The notes: generated by a model not told the origin, from the letters alone. Positions 43,875 to 53,372 are shown, counted from the first letter of the stretch. The stretch: DNA of 64,000 nt from AP-15 sp963736715 (GCA_963736715.1 CAVTQA010000022.1:186001-250000); one strand, 5' to 3'. A program made the numbers and translations.

Positions 43875-44435
43875 CTAGCGCGCGATGCCCGGTGCCCCTT
43901 GCGGCACGTCGTAAAATGCGAGAGTCATCGAGACGCTGGTGTAATAACCCATTAAGGTGATCACGTCGGTGATGCCGACATGACCGAGCGCCTTGACCGC
44001 GCGGTCGTAAAGACCCTTCGATACCCAGCGCGAATTGCTGAGACAAATCGCCATCTCGTAGACGATCTGCTCGCGCTCGTCCGCGAACGAGGTCGGCAGA
44101 CCGGACAGCATCGCCTCGACCTTTTCGGCGGGCAGTCCGACTTCCTTGCCCCGCCGCTCATGCGCGTTGGTGGGGTAGGCCGAATGCCATTTGCTGTTGA
44201 TGATAATGACGGCGATCTCGCGTTCGCGCTCGGAGAGCGAGTAGCCGCCGGGGTGGAAATAGGCCCCGAGTAGAGCCGAGGCCTTCACGAGCTTGGGGTT
44301 ATGCACCCAGATCTTGCTCGGACCGCCGGCCGCGCCGCGGGTCTCGACCAGATAGCGATAGCCCTCCTGCTGCTCCGGCGTCATCTCGTCATAAGGGATC
44401 TCGGCGTAGCGGCCGAAGGTCGGCGTCTCGGGCAT
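43875..44435 (-). CDS. Carboxymuconolactone decarboxylase-family protein
   Basis: 186 residues from MPETPTFGRYAEIPYDEMTP, start chosen because upstream in-frame sequence lacks family content. Conserved blocks: SLSEREREIAVIIINSKWHS, AYPTNAHERRGKEVGLPAEK and VYEMAICLSNSRWVSKGLYD. The usual CxxC of AhpD peroxidases is not visible, so decarboxylase or hydrolase-like use is more likely. Intact; no operon partner within 150 bp, though the PPC gene lies upstream on the same strand. Confidence 0.85.
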   Translation of the reverse strand: MPETPTFGRYAEIPYDEMTPEQQEGYRYLVETRGAAGGPSKIWVHNPKLVKASALLGAYFHPGGYSLSEREREIAVIIINSKWHSAYPTNAHERRGKEVGLPAEKVEAMLSGLPTSFADEREQIVYEMAICLSNSRWVSKGLYDRAVKALGHVGITDVITLMGYYTSVSMTLAFYDVPQGAPGIAR

Positions 44436-44588
44436 ATCAAGCTTCCCTCGCAGGATGGATTGGAGACCTATCCTGCAACGGCGCACCCGCCCTGTCGACC
44501 CGCTGGGAGCATCGCTTCGCGCGGCCTGCACTCCACTGTCACGAGTGAAAGCTTTGCTGCCGCAAGTGCAGAGCCACGAGCTGCTCGA

Positions 44589-45197
44589 CTATGCCTCCGG
44601 CTCGAACAACTCAAGGTCGGTCGCCGGGTCGAGTTCCTTCATCAGCGGTGTCGGGTAGGCCGTCAGAAAAACTTCGAGCGTGGGCCGGACGGTCGCGTGC
44701 AACATATGCCCACCGCGTGCGGTCCCGTTTGAAGGAACCACGACCGCATGGATGTGAACCGCAGGCTTGCCATTAACGAGCCCGATGTCGCCGACGAGCG
44801 ATGCGGCCTCGGCCTGCTCATTCACGGGCAGGTTGCGGTAAGCCTTGTACTGCTTGTCGAACCACCCGAACAGGCCGCTCTCGATCGCGCCTATGGCGGT
44901 GAAATGCGCCGCTACAAGCCGCTCGCGCTGGGCGAAGGCGGTCATGCCAGAGATGATCTCATCACGCTTGCCGAAGATCACGGCATAGCTGCGCACTTGC
45001 CCCTCCGTGCCCCCGATCAGCTTGGCCCGCAGCCCCGGCGCCTTGGTGAGATCGGTCACGGGCTGCGGCGGGGTATATCCAGGTGGAACGGATGTTGATG
45101 CGGCCTGAGCGGACGCTGCGCTTGCGCCGAGCACGCAGCCGCAGCCAAGAGCCGGAAAACCCAGCCACTGACGGCGGGAGAAGGGATGCGTCGCCAT
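44589..45197 (-). CDS. PPC/DUF296-domain protein with Tat signal
   Basis: 202 residues. N-terminus MATHPFSRRQWLGFPALGCG plus CVLGASAASAQA is a Tat signal (SRRQWLG) with a cleavage site near residue 33. The PPC domain shows YAVIFGKRDEIISGMTAFAQ, HFTAIGAIESGLFGWFD and GKPAVHIHAVVVPSNGTARG with GGHMLHATVRPTLEVFL. PPC domains in plants and bacteria are mostly linked to DNA-binding or unknown roles in the cytoplasm; an exported one suggests a small-molecule role. The His residues (HIHAVV, GGHML) could hold zinc. Confidence 0.85.
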   Translation of the reverse strand: MATHPFSRRQWLGFPALGCGCVLGASAASAQAASTSVPPGYTPPQPVTDLTKAPGLRAKLIGGTEGQVRSYAVIFGKRDEIISGMTAFAQRERLVAAHFTAIGAIESGLFGWFDKQYKAYRNLPVNEQAEAASLVGDIGLVNGKPAVHIHAVVVPSNGTARGGHMLHATVRPTLEVFLTAYPTPLMKELDPATDLELFEPEA

Positions 45198-45480
45198 GAA
45201 ACCTCCGTGATGCGAGCAGGAAAGTCAACGCTGTGGCCACTCCGGTCAGTGTCGACGAAAGATGACGCGGTCACCTCGCGAACGTGGATACGGCCTGGGA
45301 AGCGTACTGGCCGATATACTCATGACCCGCCGTCAATCAGGCAGAAACCCGCCCTAACCCGCGCGCGAATTTTTGCACAGCGCCCGGTCGACGCACGGCC
45401 GAACACCATATGTTTCAAGCTGCCATGATGGACCGGGGTTAGGCAGAAAGCTTGGCGCCAGCCTGCCTTTGAGGAAAGCG

Positions 45481-47169
45481 ATGCCGCAGTCTGTACATCC
45501 GCTGATCGAAACCCGACGCGAGCAGATGTTTCCGGTGCTGGAGCCGGAAGAGATCGAGCGGCTGGCGCGGTTCGGTGAGCGCAAATCCTATATGGCCGGC
45601 GAGCGCATGGTTGCGACCGGCGAGATTGCACCGGGCGCTTTGGTCATCCTGAGAGGCCGGGTCGATGTCAAGCAGCGCGGCAGGGAGGGACACTCCGAGC
45701 TGATCGTGACGCATGGTCCGGGCTCTTTCATGGGCGAGCTTGCGCAACTATCCGGCCGCCCGTCGTTGGTCGACGCCGTTGCCACGGAAGCTGTCGAGGC
45801 GTTCGTCATCCCGCCGCGCCGGCTGCGCGATCTGATGGTCGAAGAGGCCGAGCTCGGCGAGCGCATCATGCGCGCCTTGATCCTGCGCCGGGTTGCCCTG
45901 CTCGATACCGGTGCCGGCGGCCCGATAATCGTCGGCAGCGCCGACAACGCCGATGTTCTGCGCCTCGAAGGCTTTCTGACCCGCAACGGGCATCCGCATC
46001 AGCGGTTCGACCCACAGGCCGATCCGTGTGCGCAAACCTTGATCGAGCGCTTTCGCATAGCCCCTCGCGAATTGCCGATCGTTTTGTGTCCCGATGGACG
46101 GCTGCTGCGCAATCCGAGCGACGTCGAACTCGCCCGCTGCATCGGGCTCGTCAAGCCGATCGACCCGGGCGAGATTTACAACGTGGTCATCGTCGGCGCC
46201 GGGCCGGCGGGTCTTGCCGCCTCGGTTTATGCGGGATCCGAGGGACTATCGGTGCTTGTCCTGGATTGCCGCGCTTTCGGCGGTCAAGCCGGGGCGTCGG
46301 CGCGCATCGAGAACTATCTGGGCTTTCCGACGGGCATCACCGGCCTGGCTCTGATGGCGCGGGCCTATCACCAAGCGCAAAAGTTCGGCGTCGAAATGGC
46401 GATCCCGGATGAAGTCGGGAGCTTGCAGGGCCAGACCGTCTCGGACGATGGACGCTTTTTGCTCACTCTCGCCAACAACGAGCGGATTCGTGCCCACGCC
46501 GTCGTTATCGCCAGCGGCGCGCGTTACCGCCGGCTCGACGTCGAAAATCTTGCGGCTTTCGAGGGCTCAAGCGTTCATTATTGGGCGTCGCCGCTGGAAG
46601 GAAGGCTATGCGTCGGGCAGGAGGTGGCATTGGTCGGCGCGGGAAATTCCGCCGGCCAGGCGGCGGTGTATCTGTCCAGCCAGGTCGCCAAGGTCTGGCT
46701 TATCGTGCGCGGCTCTAGTCTCGGTGCGAGCATGTCGCGCTATTTGGTCGAGCGCATTACCGCGAGGCCGAATGTCGAGGTATTGACCGAGACGACCGTC
46801 ACCGCTCTCGAAGGGCAGGACGGTGTTCTGGAAGCGATCCGCTGCCGCTCGCGCCGGTCGGGTGAAGAGATCAGGCGCGCGATCCGCCACCTGTTTATAT
46901 TTATCGGCGCGGACCCGAATACCACCTGGTTGTCCGGCTCGGGCGTGAGGCTCGACGACAAGGGCTTTGTGCGCACCGGCGCCAACATCCTCAGGCCGCT
47001 CGAAACCAGCCTGCCCGGCGTATTCGCGATCGGTGACGTGCGCGCGGGATCGGTCAAGCGCGTTGCCGCCGCGGTCGGCGAGGGCGCGCAGGTGGTGGCA
47101 GCACTGCATGCTTTTCTCGTGGAAGCCGCCGACAAAGACGCACTTCCTTCCAATATCGGGAGACAGTGA
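45481..47169 (+). CDS. Cyclic-nucleotide-binding-domain flavoprotein (thioredoxin reductase-like)
   Basis: 562 residues. Residues 1-150 form a CRP-like CNB domain (GALVILRGRVDVKQRGREGH, GPGSFMGELAQLSGRPSLVD). A linker with a possible thioredoxin-like fold (DVLRLEGFLTRNGHPHQRFD) leads to the FAD domain NVVIVGAGPAGLAASVYAGS from about 232, then FGGQAGASARIENYLGFPTG, a second NAD(P)H motif VALVGAGNSAGQAAVYLSSQ and GVFAIGDVRAGSVKRVAAAV. The CxxC of true thioredoxin reductases is absent. Known relatives are annotated as CNB-FAD oxidoreductases with unclear partner. The TGA overlaps the ATG of the zinc-finger gene (TGATG), so the two are co-transcribed. Confidence 0.9.
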   Translation: MPQSVHPLIETRREQMFPVLEPEEIERLARFGERKSYMAGERMVATGEIAPGALVILRGRVDVKQRGREGHSELIVTHGPGSFMGELAQLSGRPSLVDAVATEAVEAFVIPPRRLRDLMVEEAELGERIMRALILRRVALLDTGAGGPIIVGSADNADVLRLEGFLTRNGHPHQRFDPQADPCAQTLIERFRIAPRELPIVLCPDGRLLRNPSDVELARCIGLVKPIDPGEIYNVVIVGAGPAGLAASVYAGSEGLSVLVLDCRAFGGQAGASARIENYLGFPTGITGLALMARAYHQAQKFGVEMAIPDEVGSLQGQTVSDDGRFLLTLANNERIRAHAVVIASGARYRRLDVENLAAFEGSSVHYWASPLEGRLCVGQEVALVGAGNSAGQAAVYLSSQVAKVWLIVRGSSLGASMSRYLVERITARPNVEVLTETTVTALEGQDGVLEAIRCRSRRSGEEIRRAIRHLFIFIGADPNTTWLSGSGVRLDDKGFVRTGANILRPLETSLPGVFAIGDVRAGSVKRVAAAVGEGAQVVAALHAFLVEAADKDALPSNIGRQ

Positions 47170-47477
47170 TGTCCGACGACTGCAGCCATGTCGACGACAT
47201 TCGCGATGTGACGCCGAGCGCACTCGGCTGCGAGGAGTGCCTGAAGATCGGCTCCGAATGGCTCCATCTGCGGCTCTGCCGGACCTGCGGCCATGTCGGT
47301 TGTTGCGACGATTCGCCGAACCGCCACGCCACCAAGCATTTTCATGCGACCCGGCATCCGATCATCGAAGGCTATGACCCGCCGGAAGGCTGGGGATGGT
47401 GCTACGTCGACGAGGTGATGCTCGACCTCAGCGATCGCGCCACACCGCACAACGGTCGGATCCCGCGCTACTATTGA
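47169..47477 (+). CDS. UBP-type zinc finger protein
   Basis: 102 residues starting MSDDCSHVDDIRDVTPSALG. Zinc ligands: Cys5, His7, CEEC, CRTCGHVGCCDDS, then RHATKHFHATRHPIIEGYDP. This is the ZnF-UBP fold, which in eukaryotes binds the ubiquitin C-terminus; in bacteria it commonly accompanies CNB-FAD oxidoreductases, as here, and its ligand is unknown. Translationally coupled to the flavoprotein gene. Confidence 0.9.
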   Translation: MSDDCSHVDDIRDVTPSALGCEECLKIGSEWLHLRLCRTCGHVGCCDDSPNRHATKHFHATRHPIIEGYDPPEGWGWCYVDEVMLDLSDRATPHNGRIPRYY

Positions 47478-47527
47478 AGCAACGACGCAGTTGCTATCGG
47501 ACAAATGATCCTAGTCTAACGGCGGGA

Positions 47528-47737
47528 TCAAGGTTGCACTGTGCCGTGCGGACTGCTGGGTGGGTAGGAGGGTCCATAATAGACAGGCTCGTTGCTGTAC
47601 CCATAGTAGGGAGGTTGGCTATATCCGTACCCGGGGGCAGTGTATCCACTGTACCCGTATCCAGGGTACCCGTACGGAGCCGTGCAAGCCGACAGGCCCG
47701 CCACTAAGCCAAAAATTATCGCCAGATTTTTGAGCAT
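47528..47737 (-). CDS. Small Gly/Tyr/Pro-rich lipoprotein
   Basis: 69 residues from MLKNLAIIFGLVAGLSACTA: signal peptide and lipobox LSAC with Cys18. The mature part is low-complexity, rich in GYGYSQPP- and YYGPSYPP-like units. Similar tiny lipoproteins are frequent in Hyphomicrobiales with no known function. Preceded by GGAAATCTCCA. Converges on the zinc-finger gene with 50 bp between stops. Confidence 0.65.
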   Translation of the reverse strand: MLKNLAIIFGLVAGLSACTAPYGYPGYGYSGYTAPGYGYSQPPYYGYSNEPVYYGPSYPPSSPHGTVQP

Positions 47738-48223
47738 TGGAGATTTCCGTTCCGCAAAAGTGACTCGTCGGATTGGATTGGGGACGCTCTCCCGCGAACA
47801 TCGTCTCACGACATACGTTGGCTCATCCTTTTGGTTCCGAGGAGGATCTCAATGGGCCTTATGCTGAGCAGCCAATGGCGTCGTAGGGGGAGCGCAGCAT
47901 TGCCGCGGGATGATTGCGGTAGGGATGCCATCGAGGGTTCGAATCGTCTCCCTCCGGCGGCGAGACCGTTGCGAACCTGACTTCCTCGATCAGGGTCGAT
48001 CCGGGCCGAATGGCGCCAGGGCTGGCGGGGCTCCGCGTTGGCGCCTTCTGGGAACCCGGTGACCCAGCGTTGATATCATTGCCGGGGCCAGCCAGGCTGG
48101 GCGCATCTTAAACCGTCCCCTTGTTGATCGAGCTGGCATGGCCTGAACTGGGCCCCGAAAATGTGACGGTTGGCTAAGGTGGAGCCCCTGCCCCTAGAAA
48201 GCGCGACAGCGCAGGAGCAGGAG
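47738..48223. other. Intergenic with T-arm repeat E
   Basis: No gene recognised apart from the repeat at 47930-47965 and the following IS3 scrap. Confidence 0.45.
47930..47965 (+). repeat. T-arm-like repeat, copy E
   Basis: CATCGAGGGTTCGAATCGTC then TCCCTCCGGCGGCGAG; nearly the B/F sequence, in plus orientation. Confidence 0.65.
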
Positions 48224-48420
48224 ATGAAGCGGCCACGGAAGAAGCATAACGCGGTTGATTAAAGCGAAAGCGTGGTCGTGGCGGCGGTCGGGGGGACCGG
48301 ACGATCGCCGAGTTGGCGAGTGAGTTCGGCGTTCATCCGAACGGGATCTACAACTGGAAGAAGCAGCTGCTGGACGGGCGGCGAGCGTTTTGGAAGGCGG
48401 CGGTGGCGCACGCGCGCATG
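48224..48420 (+). pseudogene. IS3-family OrfA fragment
   Basis: MKRPRKKHNAV with a stop shortly after, then in a shifted frame TIAELASEFGVHPNGIYNWK and KQLLDG, the helix-turn-helix of IS3 OrfA. It ends where the cassette II repeat block begins; orfB is absent. Confidence 0.7.
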
Positions 48421-48454
48421 TTGGGAAAGAGGAGTCTCGAAAAGCCTTGTCCTT

Positions 48455-48655
48455 CTGACGGGGGACCCAGGGTTCCCAGCGGCGAGTCAGTCTCTCGCGC
48501 GACTTTATCTTCATGGGTCAGGAACCCCGGCTTTCCGCGCGGGTGTGCCGGGCTGCGCGTTCCCGGCGCGGTCGGCAGAGAGCCGCAGGACCCGCCAACA
48601 TCGCGCCAACCCGCAGCAATATCTCTGTCGGGCGATATTCCAGTAGCGCATTTTC
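48455..48655 (-). repeat. Conserved downstream block of recombinase cassette II with shortened T-arm repeat
   Basis: Inverted relative of 43018-43225. The T-arm part (48455-48500) reads, on the plus strand, CTGACGGGGGACCCAGGGTT then CCCAGCGGCGAGTCAGTCTC: it equals copy B with about 15 bp deleted in the middle. Confidence 0.75.
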
Positions 48656-48768
48656 GGCGATGCGGTCGCGGCAAGTCGTTGGGTCAAAGTCGCTACTTGG
48701 TGCCCAAACGAGGTCAGGCTCCCTTTTGGGCTCAGGGATGCTCGTGGATCTTGCGAGGTCGGACAGGC

Positions 48769-50499
48769 TCAAACGAAGCCGAGCACGGTCCGCTGATTGT
48801 GCCAGGCAAGCGGCAGACGGGAGTGTGCGAGGAGCTTCTCCGCCGTCAGATCGCGCGGCTGGCGCCCTTCGAGGATCGCTTGGGTGATGTCGGGGGCGAG
48901 ATAGCTGAGGCGGACAACCCGGTTGAAATAGGATCGGCTCACTCCTTCGCGCAGAGCAAGCGCAGCAAAGGCGAGGCCCTCGCTGTGGACGAGTGTCGTG
49001 TTGAACCGATGTGCCCGGACGAGCAGCTTGATCAAGCGACCATCGGGTTTCACCGCGGCGAACGGATCGCTCCTGTCGATCAGCATTCTGATCTCCATGC
49101 CTGCGCGGCGCAGCCGTGCCGGCACACACAGGATCACGGTTTCCCTTCTGAGCGATCGTGTAACAGCGGCATCGAAGAGCGCGCTGAGCCCTGTCGGGCG
49201 CAGGTGGATGTCGATCTGATCGACGCGCACTTCGACCCGTTCGATCAGGGTGGTGAGGACCGCACACCTTCGTGCCGGCCGCAACTCGGACCACTGCCTC
49301 CCGATCTGCGCAGCGCGCGCGACCAGCCTTTGCTGAGTAGCTGGTTCTGGAAGCCATGCCGAGATTGCCTGATAGATGCTGCCGGGATCGAGAAGCCATT
49401 GACGTACGCGGCTGGCGACAAGTTGCTCGACTTCTCCCGCTGAGATGCGCAGCCCGGCGGAACTCTCGGCCTGATCTTTTGTGATCAGCGGGCGGGAGAC
49501 ATAATAGCGGTAGCGGGTCCCCTTTTTGACCGCATGGCTCGGGGTCATGCGGTTGCCGTCACCATCAAACAGCATGCCGGCGAGCAGGCTCGACTGCGCT
49601 GTTCGTCCGCCAGCGTTACGTTGGGCGGCGTTGTCGGTGAGCCGCGCCTGAACCGCATCCCACAGCTCCCGATCGATGATCGCCGCGTGTTCGCCGGGAT
49701 AGGACCGTTCCTTGTGGAACGATCTCGCCCCGGTAGATGCGGTTCTGCAGCATCAGGTAGAGGGCGCCGCGCGCGAATGGCTTACCACCCCAGAGGCGAC
49801 CGGAGGCGCTCGTCCAGCACCTGCTCGTGAGACCCGGGCTTCAAGCTCCTCCTTCAGTAATCGGATCGAGCCCAGTTCGGCGTAACGGCGGAAGATATAG
49901 CGCACGGTTTCCGCCTCACTGTCGACGATGACGAGCCCGCGGTCCCGAGCCTCGTAGCCGAGCGGCGGCACCCCGCCCATCCACATGCCCTTCTCTTTCG
50001 AGGCGGCGATCTTGTCGCGGATGCGCTCGCCGGTAACTTCGCGCTCGAAGCGCTCGAACTGGGCGAAGGACAACAGAACGTTGAGGGTCAACCGCCCCAT
50101 CGACGTCGTCGTCTTGAACTGCTGCGTGACCGAAACGAAAGACGCACCCTTGGCGTCGAGGATCTCGACGATCTTGGCGAAGTCGGCGAGTGAGCGGGTC
50201 AGCCGGTCGACCTTGTAGACGACTACGATATCCACTAGACCCGCCTGGATCTCTGCGAGCAGCTGCTGCAGAGCCGGCCGTTCCATTGTGGCGCCTGAGA
50301 GCCCGCCATCGTCATAAACATCCGGCAGGCACGCCCAGCCCTCGTGCCGTTGGCTCTTGATGAAGGCCTCACACGCTTCGCGCTGCGCCTGCAGCGAATT
50401 GAACTCCTGTTCCAGCCCTTCCTCGGACGACTTGCGGGTGTAGACCGCGCAACGGATTGTTCCGCTTCGTCGCATCGGCTTGGCCGCTGGCCTACTCAT
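48769..50499 (-). pseudogene. Large serine recombinase, cassette II, frameshifted
   Basis: MSRPAAKPMRRSGTIRCAVY with YTRKS nucleophile Ser, VVVYKVDRLTRSLADFAKIV and a 9-bp tandem duplication giving FERFERE near 50050. The frame breaks near 49830 and 49600 and resumes MLFDGDGNRMTPSHAVKKGT to the end LPLAWHNQRTVLGFV. It is a diverged paralogue of the intact gene at 41197. The upstream DUF2924 frame runs into it without a stop. Confidence 0.85.
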
Positions 50500-51035
50500 C
50501 GAACGGGAGGTTCGCTTGGTGAGGCCAAAGAACCGAGGGCCCGACCAGCGGGCGCCGGTGATCCGCTCGGCAATCATGCTCAGTGAGCAATAACGCTGGC
50601 CCTCGTACTCGAACCCGTCCTCGAGCACGAGGACAGTGTGGGCGTTTCCGCGCCACTGACGCACCAGCCTCGCGCCCGTCTTCAGCACGACACCGGGATC
50701 GAACGATGAAGTGCCTTTCTCGAACTCTCGCGCCAGCGTGTTCAGGCGGCGCTGCATCGACGGGCTGGGGCCTCCATAGGCGCGCTCCTGCAGTTTATTG
50801 GCAAGGGCCCGGATCATTAGATCACGGCTGAGCCTCACGGGTGGTTCCCGGCGATACACCTTTCGCCAAGCAGGCCTCAGCTCGTGCGTAGGCCGATCCG
50901 CCAATCCGTCAATCTCGCCGTCATCGACTAGACTAGGCTTCGGGGTCCGTCGCTCAGATCGCCGGCAGGACCGATGAAAGGCGACGGCTCGCCAGAATGC
51001 TGGCGAGCCCTTGCATCGTGGATAGGGGGTCTCAT
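50500..51035 (-). pseudogene. DUF2924 protein, cassette II, fused in frame to recombinase
   Basis: Begins MRPPIHDARARQHSGEPSPF at 51035 but needs a shift near 50935 to reach VDDGEIDGLADRPTHELRPA. From there the frame is open through WSGPRFFGLTKRTSRS directly into MSRPAAKP of the recombinase. In cassette I a TAG ends DUF2924 at the same place. So either a stop was lost or the fusion is natural. Confidence 0.75.
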
Positions 51036-51497
51036 GCACTCGCCGGCTCGGCGATGCGGTAGACCCGGCCGCGGTCCTCTTTGGCCGAGGCAAGGGTGAG
51101 CCCGAGCTTCTTCTTCAGGGTTCCTGAGAAGACACCGCGCACGGTGTGCCGCTGCCAGCCGGTCGCGCTCGCCACCTCATCGACGGTTGCCCCCTCAGGC
51201 CGGCGCAGCATCGCGATCACCGCGTCCTGTTTCGACGCGCGCTTTGCGTCGGATTGCGGGTCCGGCAATGCTTCGATCGCCGACCACAGCTGATCGATCA
51301 GCGTGTCGCGGTCGCCGACCTTTCTTCGCTTCTCGACATCGGGCAGAGCGTTCCACAGCGCCAGCAGCCGCTTGCCACCTGAGCCGGGCTGCGTGCAATT
51401 CCTCGTTTGAGGCGACGACAATCTCGCCTTCACTGACTGCGGCCGTTGGCTCGCAGCTGAGGGTGATGCCGTCATTGCCAAAAATGTAAATACGCAT
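51032..51497 (-). pseudogene. DUF3489 protein, cassette II, one frameshift
   Basis: MRIYIFGNDGITLSCEPTAA and VASNEELHAA, then after a shift near 51382 RLLALWNALPDVEKRRKVGD and the DUF3489 domain KRASKQDAVIAMLRRPEGAT, VASATGWQRHTVRGVFSGTL. Same order and overlap with DUF2924 as in cassette I. Confidence 0.8.
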
Positions 51498-51789
51498 GGG
51501 TGGGATCGTTGTTTGCGTCGGCGCAATGCCGACGGTGACCACACTCACGCTCTCGGCGCGCAGCAAAGCCAGTCGTTTCCGGATAATCTTGTGGCGTTGT
51601 AGGCGGGGATCCGAGCATGAAATTGCTCGACCCAGAACGCGCGATCCGCAGTTGCCATCTTGCGGCGGGGCGGCTCTCCTCAAAGGCGCTTTGCGAGGCC
51701 GATCACATATGCCGGATGCGGGACGCTCGACCGTCGCGGGAGGCGTTCCTTCGACTGGGGGATCTCTTCCTCGGAGAAGCCGCACTGCC

Positions 51790-52108
51790 CCCTCTTCAAA
51801 TAGAGATCCTTGCGCAGCGGCCGTGGTGCCGCCAGCGCATTTCTCCAGGGACCTGCTTCGCTGAGGCGGCCATAAAAATCCCGATAGAATTGCTCGTCCC
51901 GACGATCATTGGATGGAAGAAGGCGAGCCTGCACGGCGGCTCCCACAAGCCAAACCGCTTCACCACGCGAAGCTGCCGAGCCGTCGAGACCCCAAAAGAG
52001 GCCCGCCACAGCGCAATCAAGAACGCGCCGCTGACCTGTTGTATGCGCCTCCTGGCGGCGAAGCCCGGTGATAGGGCAAAGAGGCGGCAAAGGCCCGGAC
52101 ATCGGCAC
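51790..52108 (-). pseudogene. SAM-methyltransferase-like N-terminal fragment
   Basis: Pieces in several frames read CPITGL, GAFLIALWRASFGVSTARQL, FGLWEPPCRLAFFHPMIVG, DEQFYRDFYGRLSEAGPWRN. The CPxCG-like start and FYxxFYGRL block match the N-terminus of some methyltransferase-12-type proteins. The catalytic domain is missing, ended by the leader of cassette II. Confidence 0.45.
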
Positions 52109-52112
52109 CGCG

Positions 52113-53315
52113 CTACACCTCTCGCCGTCGCGGGTCATAAGGATGACGTTGTGCCGCCAAGACGCGACCCGAGCGATCGAGCGAATATTGGACATGCGCC
52201 CATCGGACGACCGAGGTGAATGCGCTGGCCCAGATCAAACTGATATACCAGGCTCCGATCGGAAGGATAGCCCAGGTCAGCAGATGTTGGTAAGTCGTGC
52301 AGACAAGTCCGTCAGCGACGCCGATCCGGCGCCCGACCGCGCGGCGAAACTCGGTCGCAACCGAGCCCAACGCTGCGACGAGCGCGAGCACCCGCAATGC
52401 TGGTGGGGAGCCCTCGGCAAGCAAATGCCAGGCCAGCACGACGCGTGCGAGGAAATCGGCCGTCGCAATGAGGCTAGCGCAGCACCACAGCCGCGGGCGG
52501 TAGAGCCTGACGAATTGGCCCTGACGACGCCCGAAGCTCCATAGCTCGCGCCAGCTTCCCCGCAGCGGTGTGGGGACGCGCAGAGCGCGTCGAGTCAACA
52601 ACCGCAGCCCGGTTTCTGCTACGCGGCCACCGATCGGTAAGTCCTCAACCACCTCGCGGTCGAGGGTTCTGGCCAAGTCGAGGATTTCGAGCGTCTCGCG
52701 CGTCAGCGCGAGCGAGCCGCCCCACACGATTCCGGCTGCCGCAAGCCGTGGCAAAACGGCCAGTGCGCGATCGATATGAGCGACGAGGACCGAAGCCAGA
52801 GTGGGCGGCCTGGGCACGAGCCAGCGATGGCCGTTGACGAGGTCCGCGTCGCCTGTGGCCAGGGGCGCGACCAGGGCGCCGAGCCACCAGGACTGCGGGC
52901 AGATGTCAGCATCGAGCATCACGACGAACCGATCGTCGGCTGTGAGACGAGTCAACGCAGCTAATATGTTGGTGCATTTCTGACCGCGGCGGTTAGACAC
53001 GTTGGCCACGACGACATCGATTGCCGGCTCGCGATGAGTTTTGGCTAATTCGGTCGCCCGCCGATAGGCTGGATCATCGGGCGACTCCACCGCGATGATC
53101 AGTCGCCCAGCGCGCACAGATTGGCGCCCTAATGCGGCCAGGAGGTTTTCAAGATTATCGAGCGATCCGGTCGCCGGTAGAAGTAGGACGATGTCGGCCA
53201 CCGGTCCGCTTATCGGGATGCGAAGCTTGGCGAGAAACAACACGACACAGGCGAGGGAGCCTACTGCGGATAGGATGACAATACCGGCAGCGATCCAGAA
53301 GATGGTATCTTGCAA
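52113..53315 (-). CDS. Membrane glycosyltransferase, GT2/GT21 (ceramide glucosyltransferase-like)
   Basis: 400 residues. An N-terminal transmembrane helix (residues 5-29) precedes a GT-A domain: IIAVESPDDPAYRRA, DADICPQSWW (D135, D137), GGSLALTRETLE, EDLPIGGRVAETG (D225) and the R-x-x-G-Q-F variant (RRQGQFVRLYRP) of the (Q/R)xxRW motif. Two or three C-terminal helices follow. The layout is that of ceramide glucosyltransferases and hopanoid HpnI-type enzymes. No hpn genes are adjacent; a ceramidase-like gene is 39 kb away. Acceptor lipid unknown. Confidence 0.8.
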   Translation of the reverse strand: MQDTIFWIAAGIVILSAVGSLACVVLFLAKLRIPISGPVADIVLLLPATGSLDNLENLLAALGRQSVRAGRLIIAVESPDDPAYRRATELAKTHREPAIDVVVANVSNRRGQKCTNILAALTRLTADDRFVVMLDADICPQSWWLGALVAPLATGDADLVNGHRWLVPRPPTLASVLVAHIDRALAVLPRLAAAGIVWGGSLALTRETLEILDLARTLDREVVEDLPIGGRVAETGLRLLTRRALRVPTPLRGSWRELWSFGRRQGQFVRLYRPRLWCCASLIATADFLARVVLAWHLLAEGSPPALRVLALVAALGSVATEFRRAVGRRIGVADGLVCTTYQHLLTWAILPIGAWYISLIWASAFTSVVRWAHVQYSLDRSGRVLAAQRHPYDPRRREV

Positions 53316-53372
53316 GTCCTATTCCCTCCGCATGCGCCGTCCGATAGTTTCGCGGCAGAAAATGTGCTTCGC

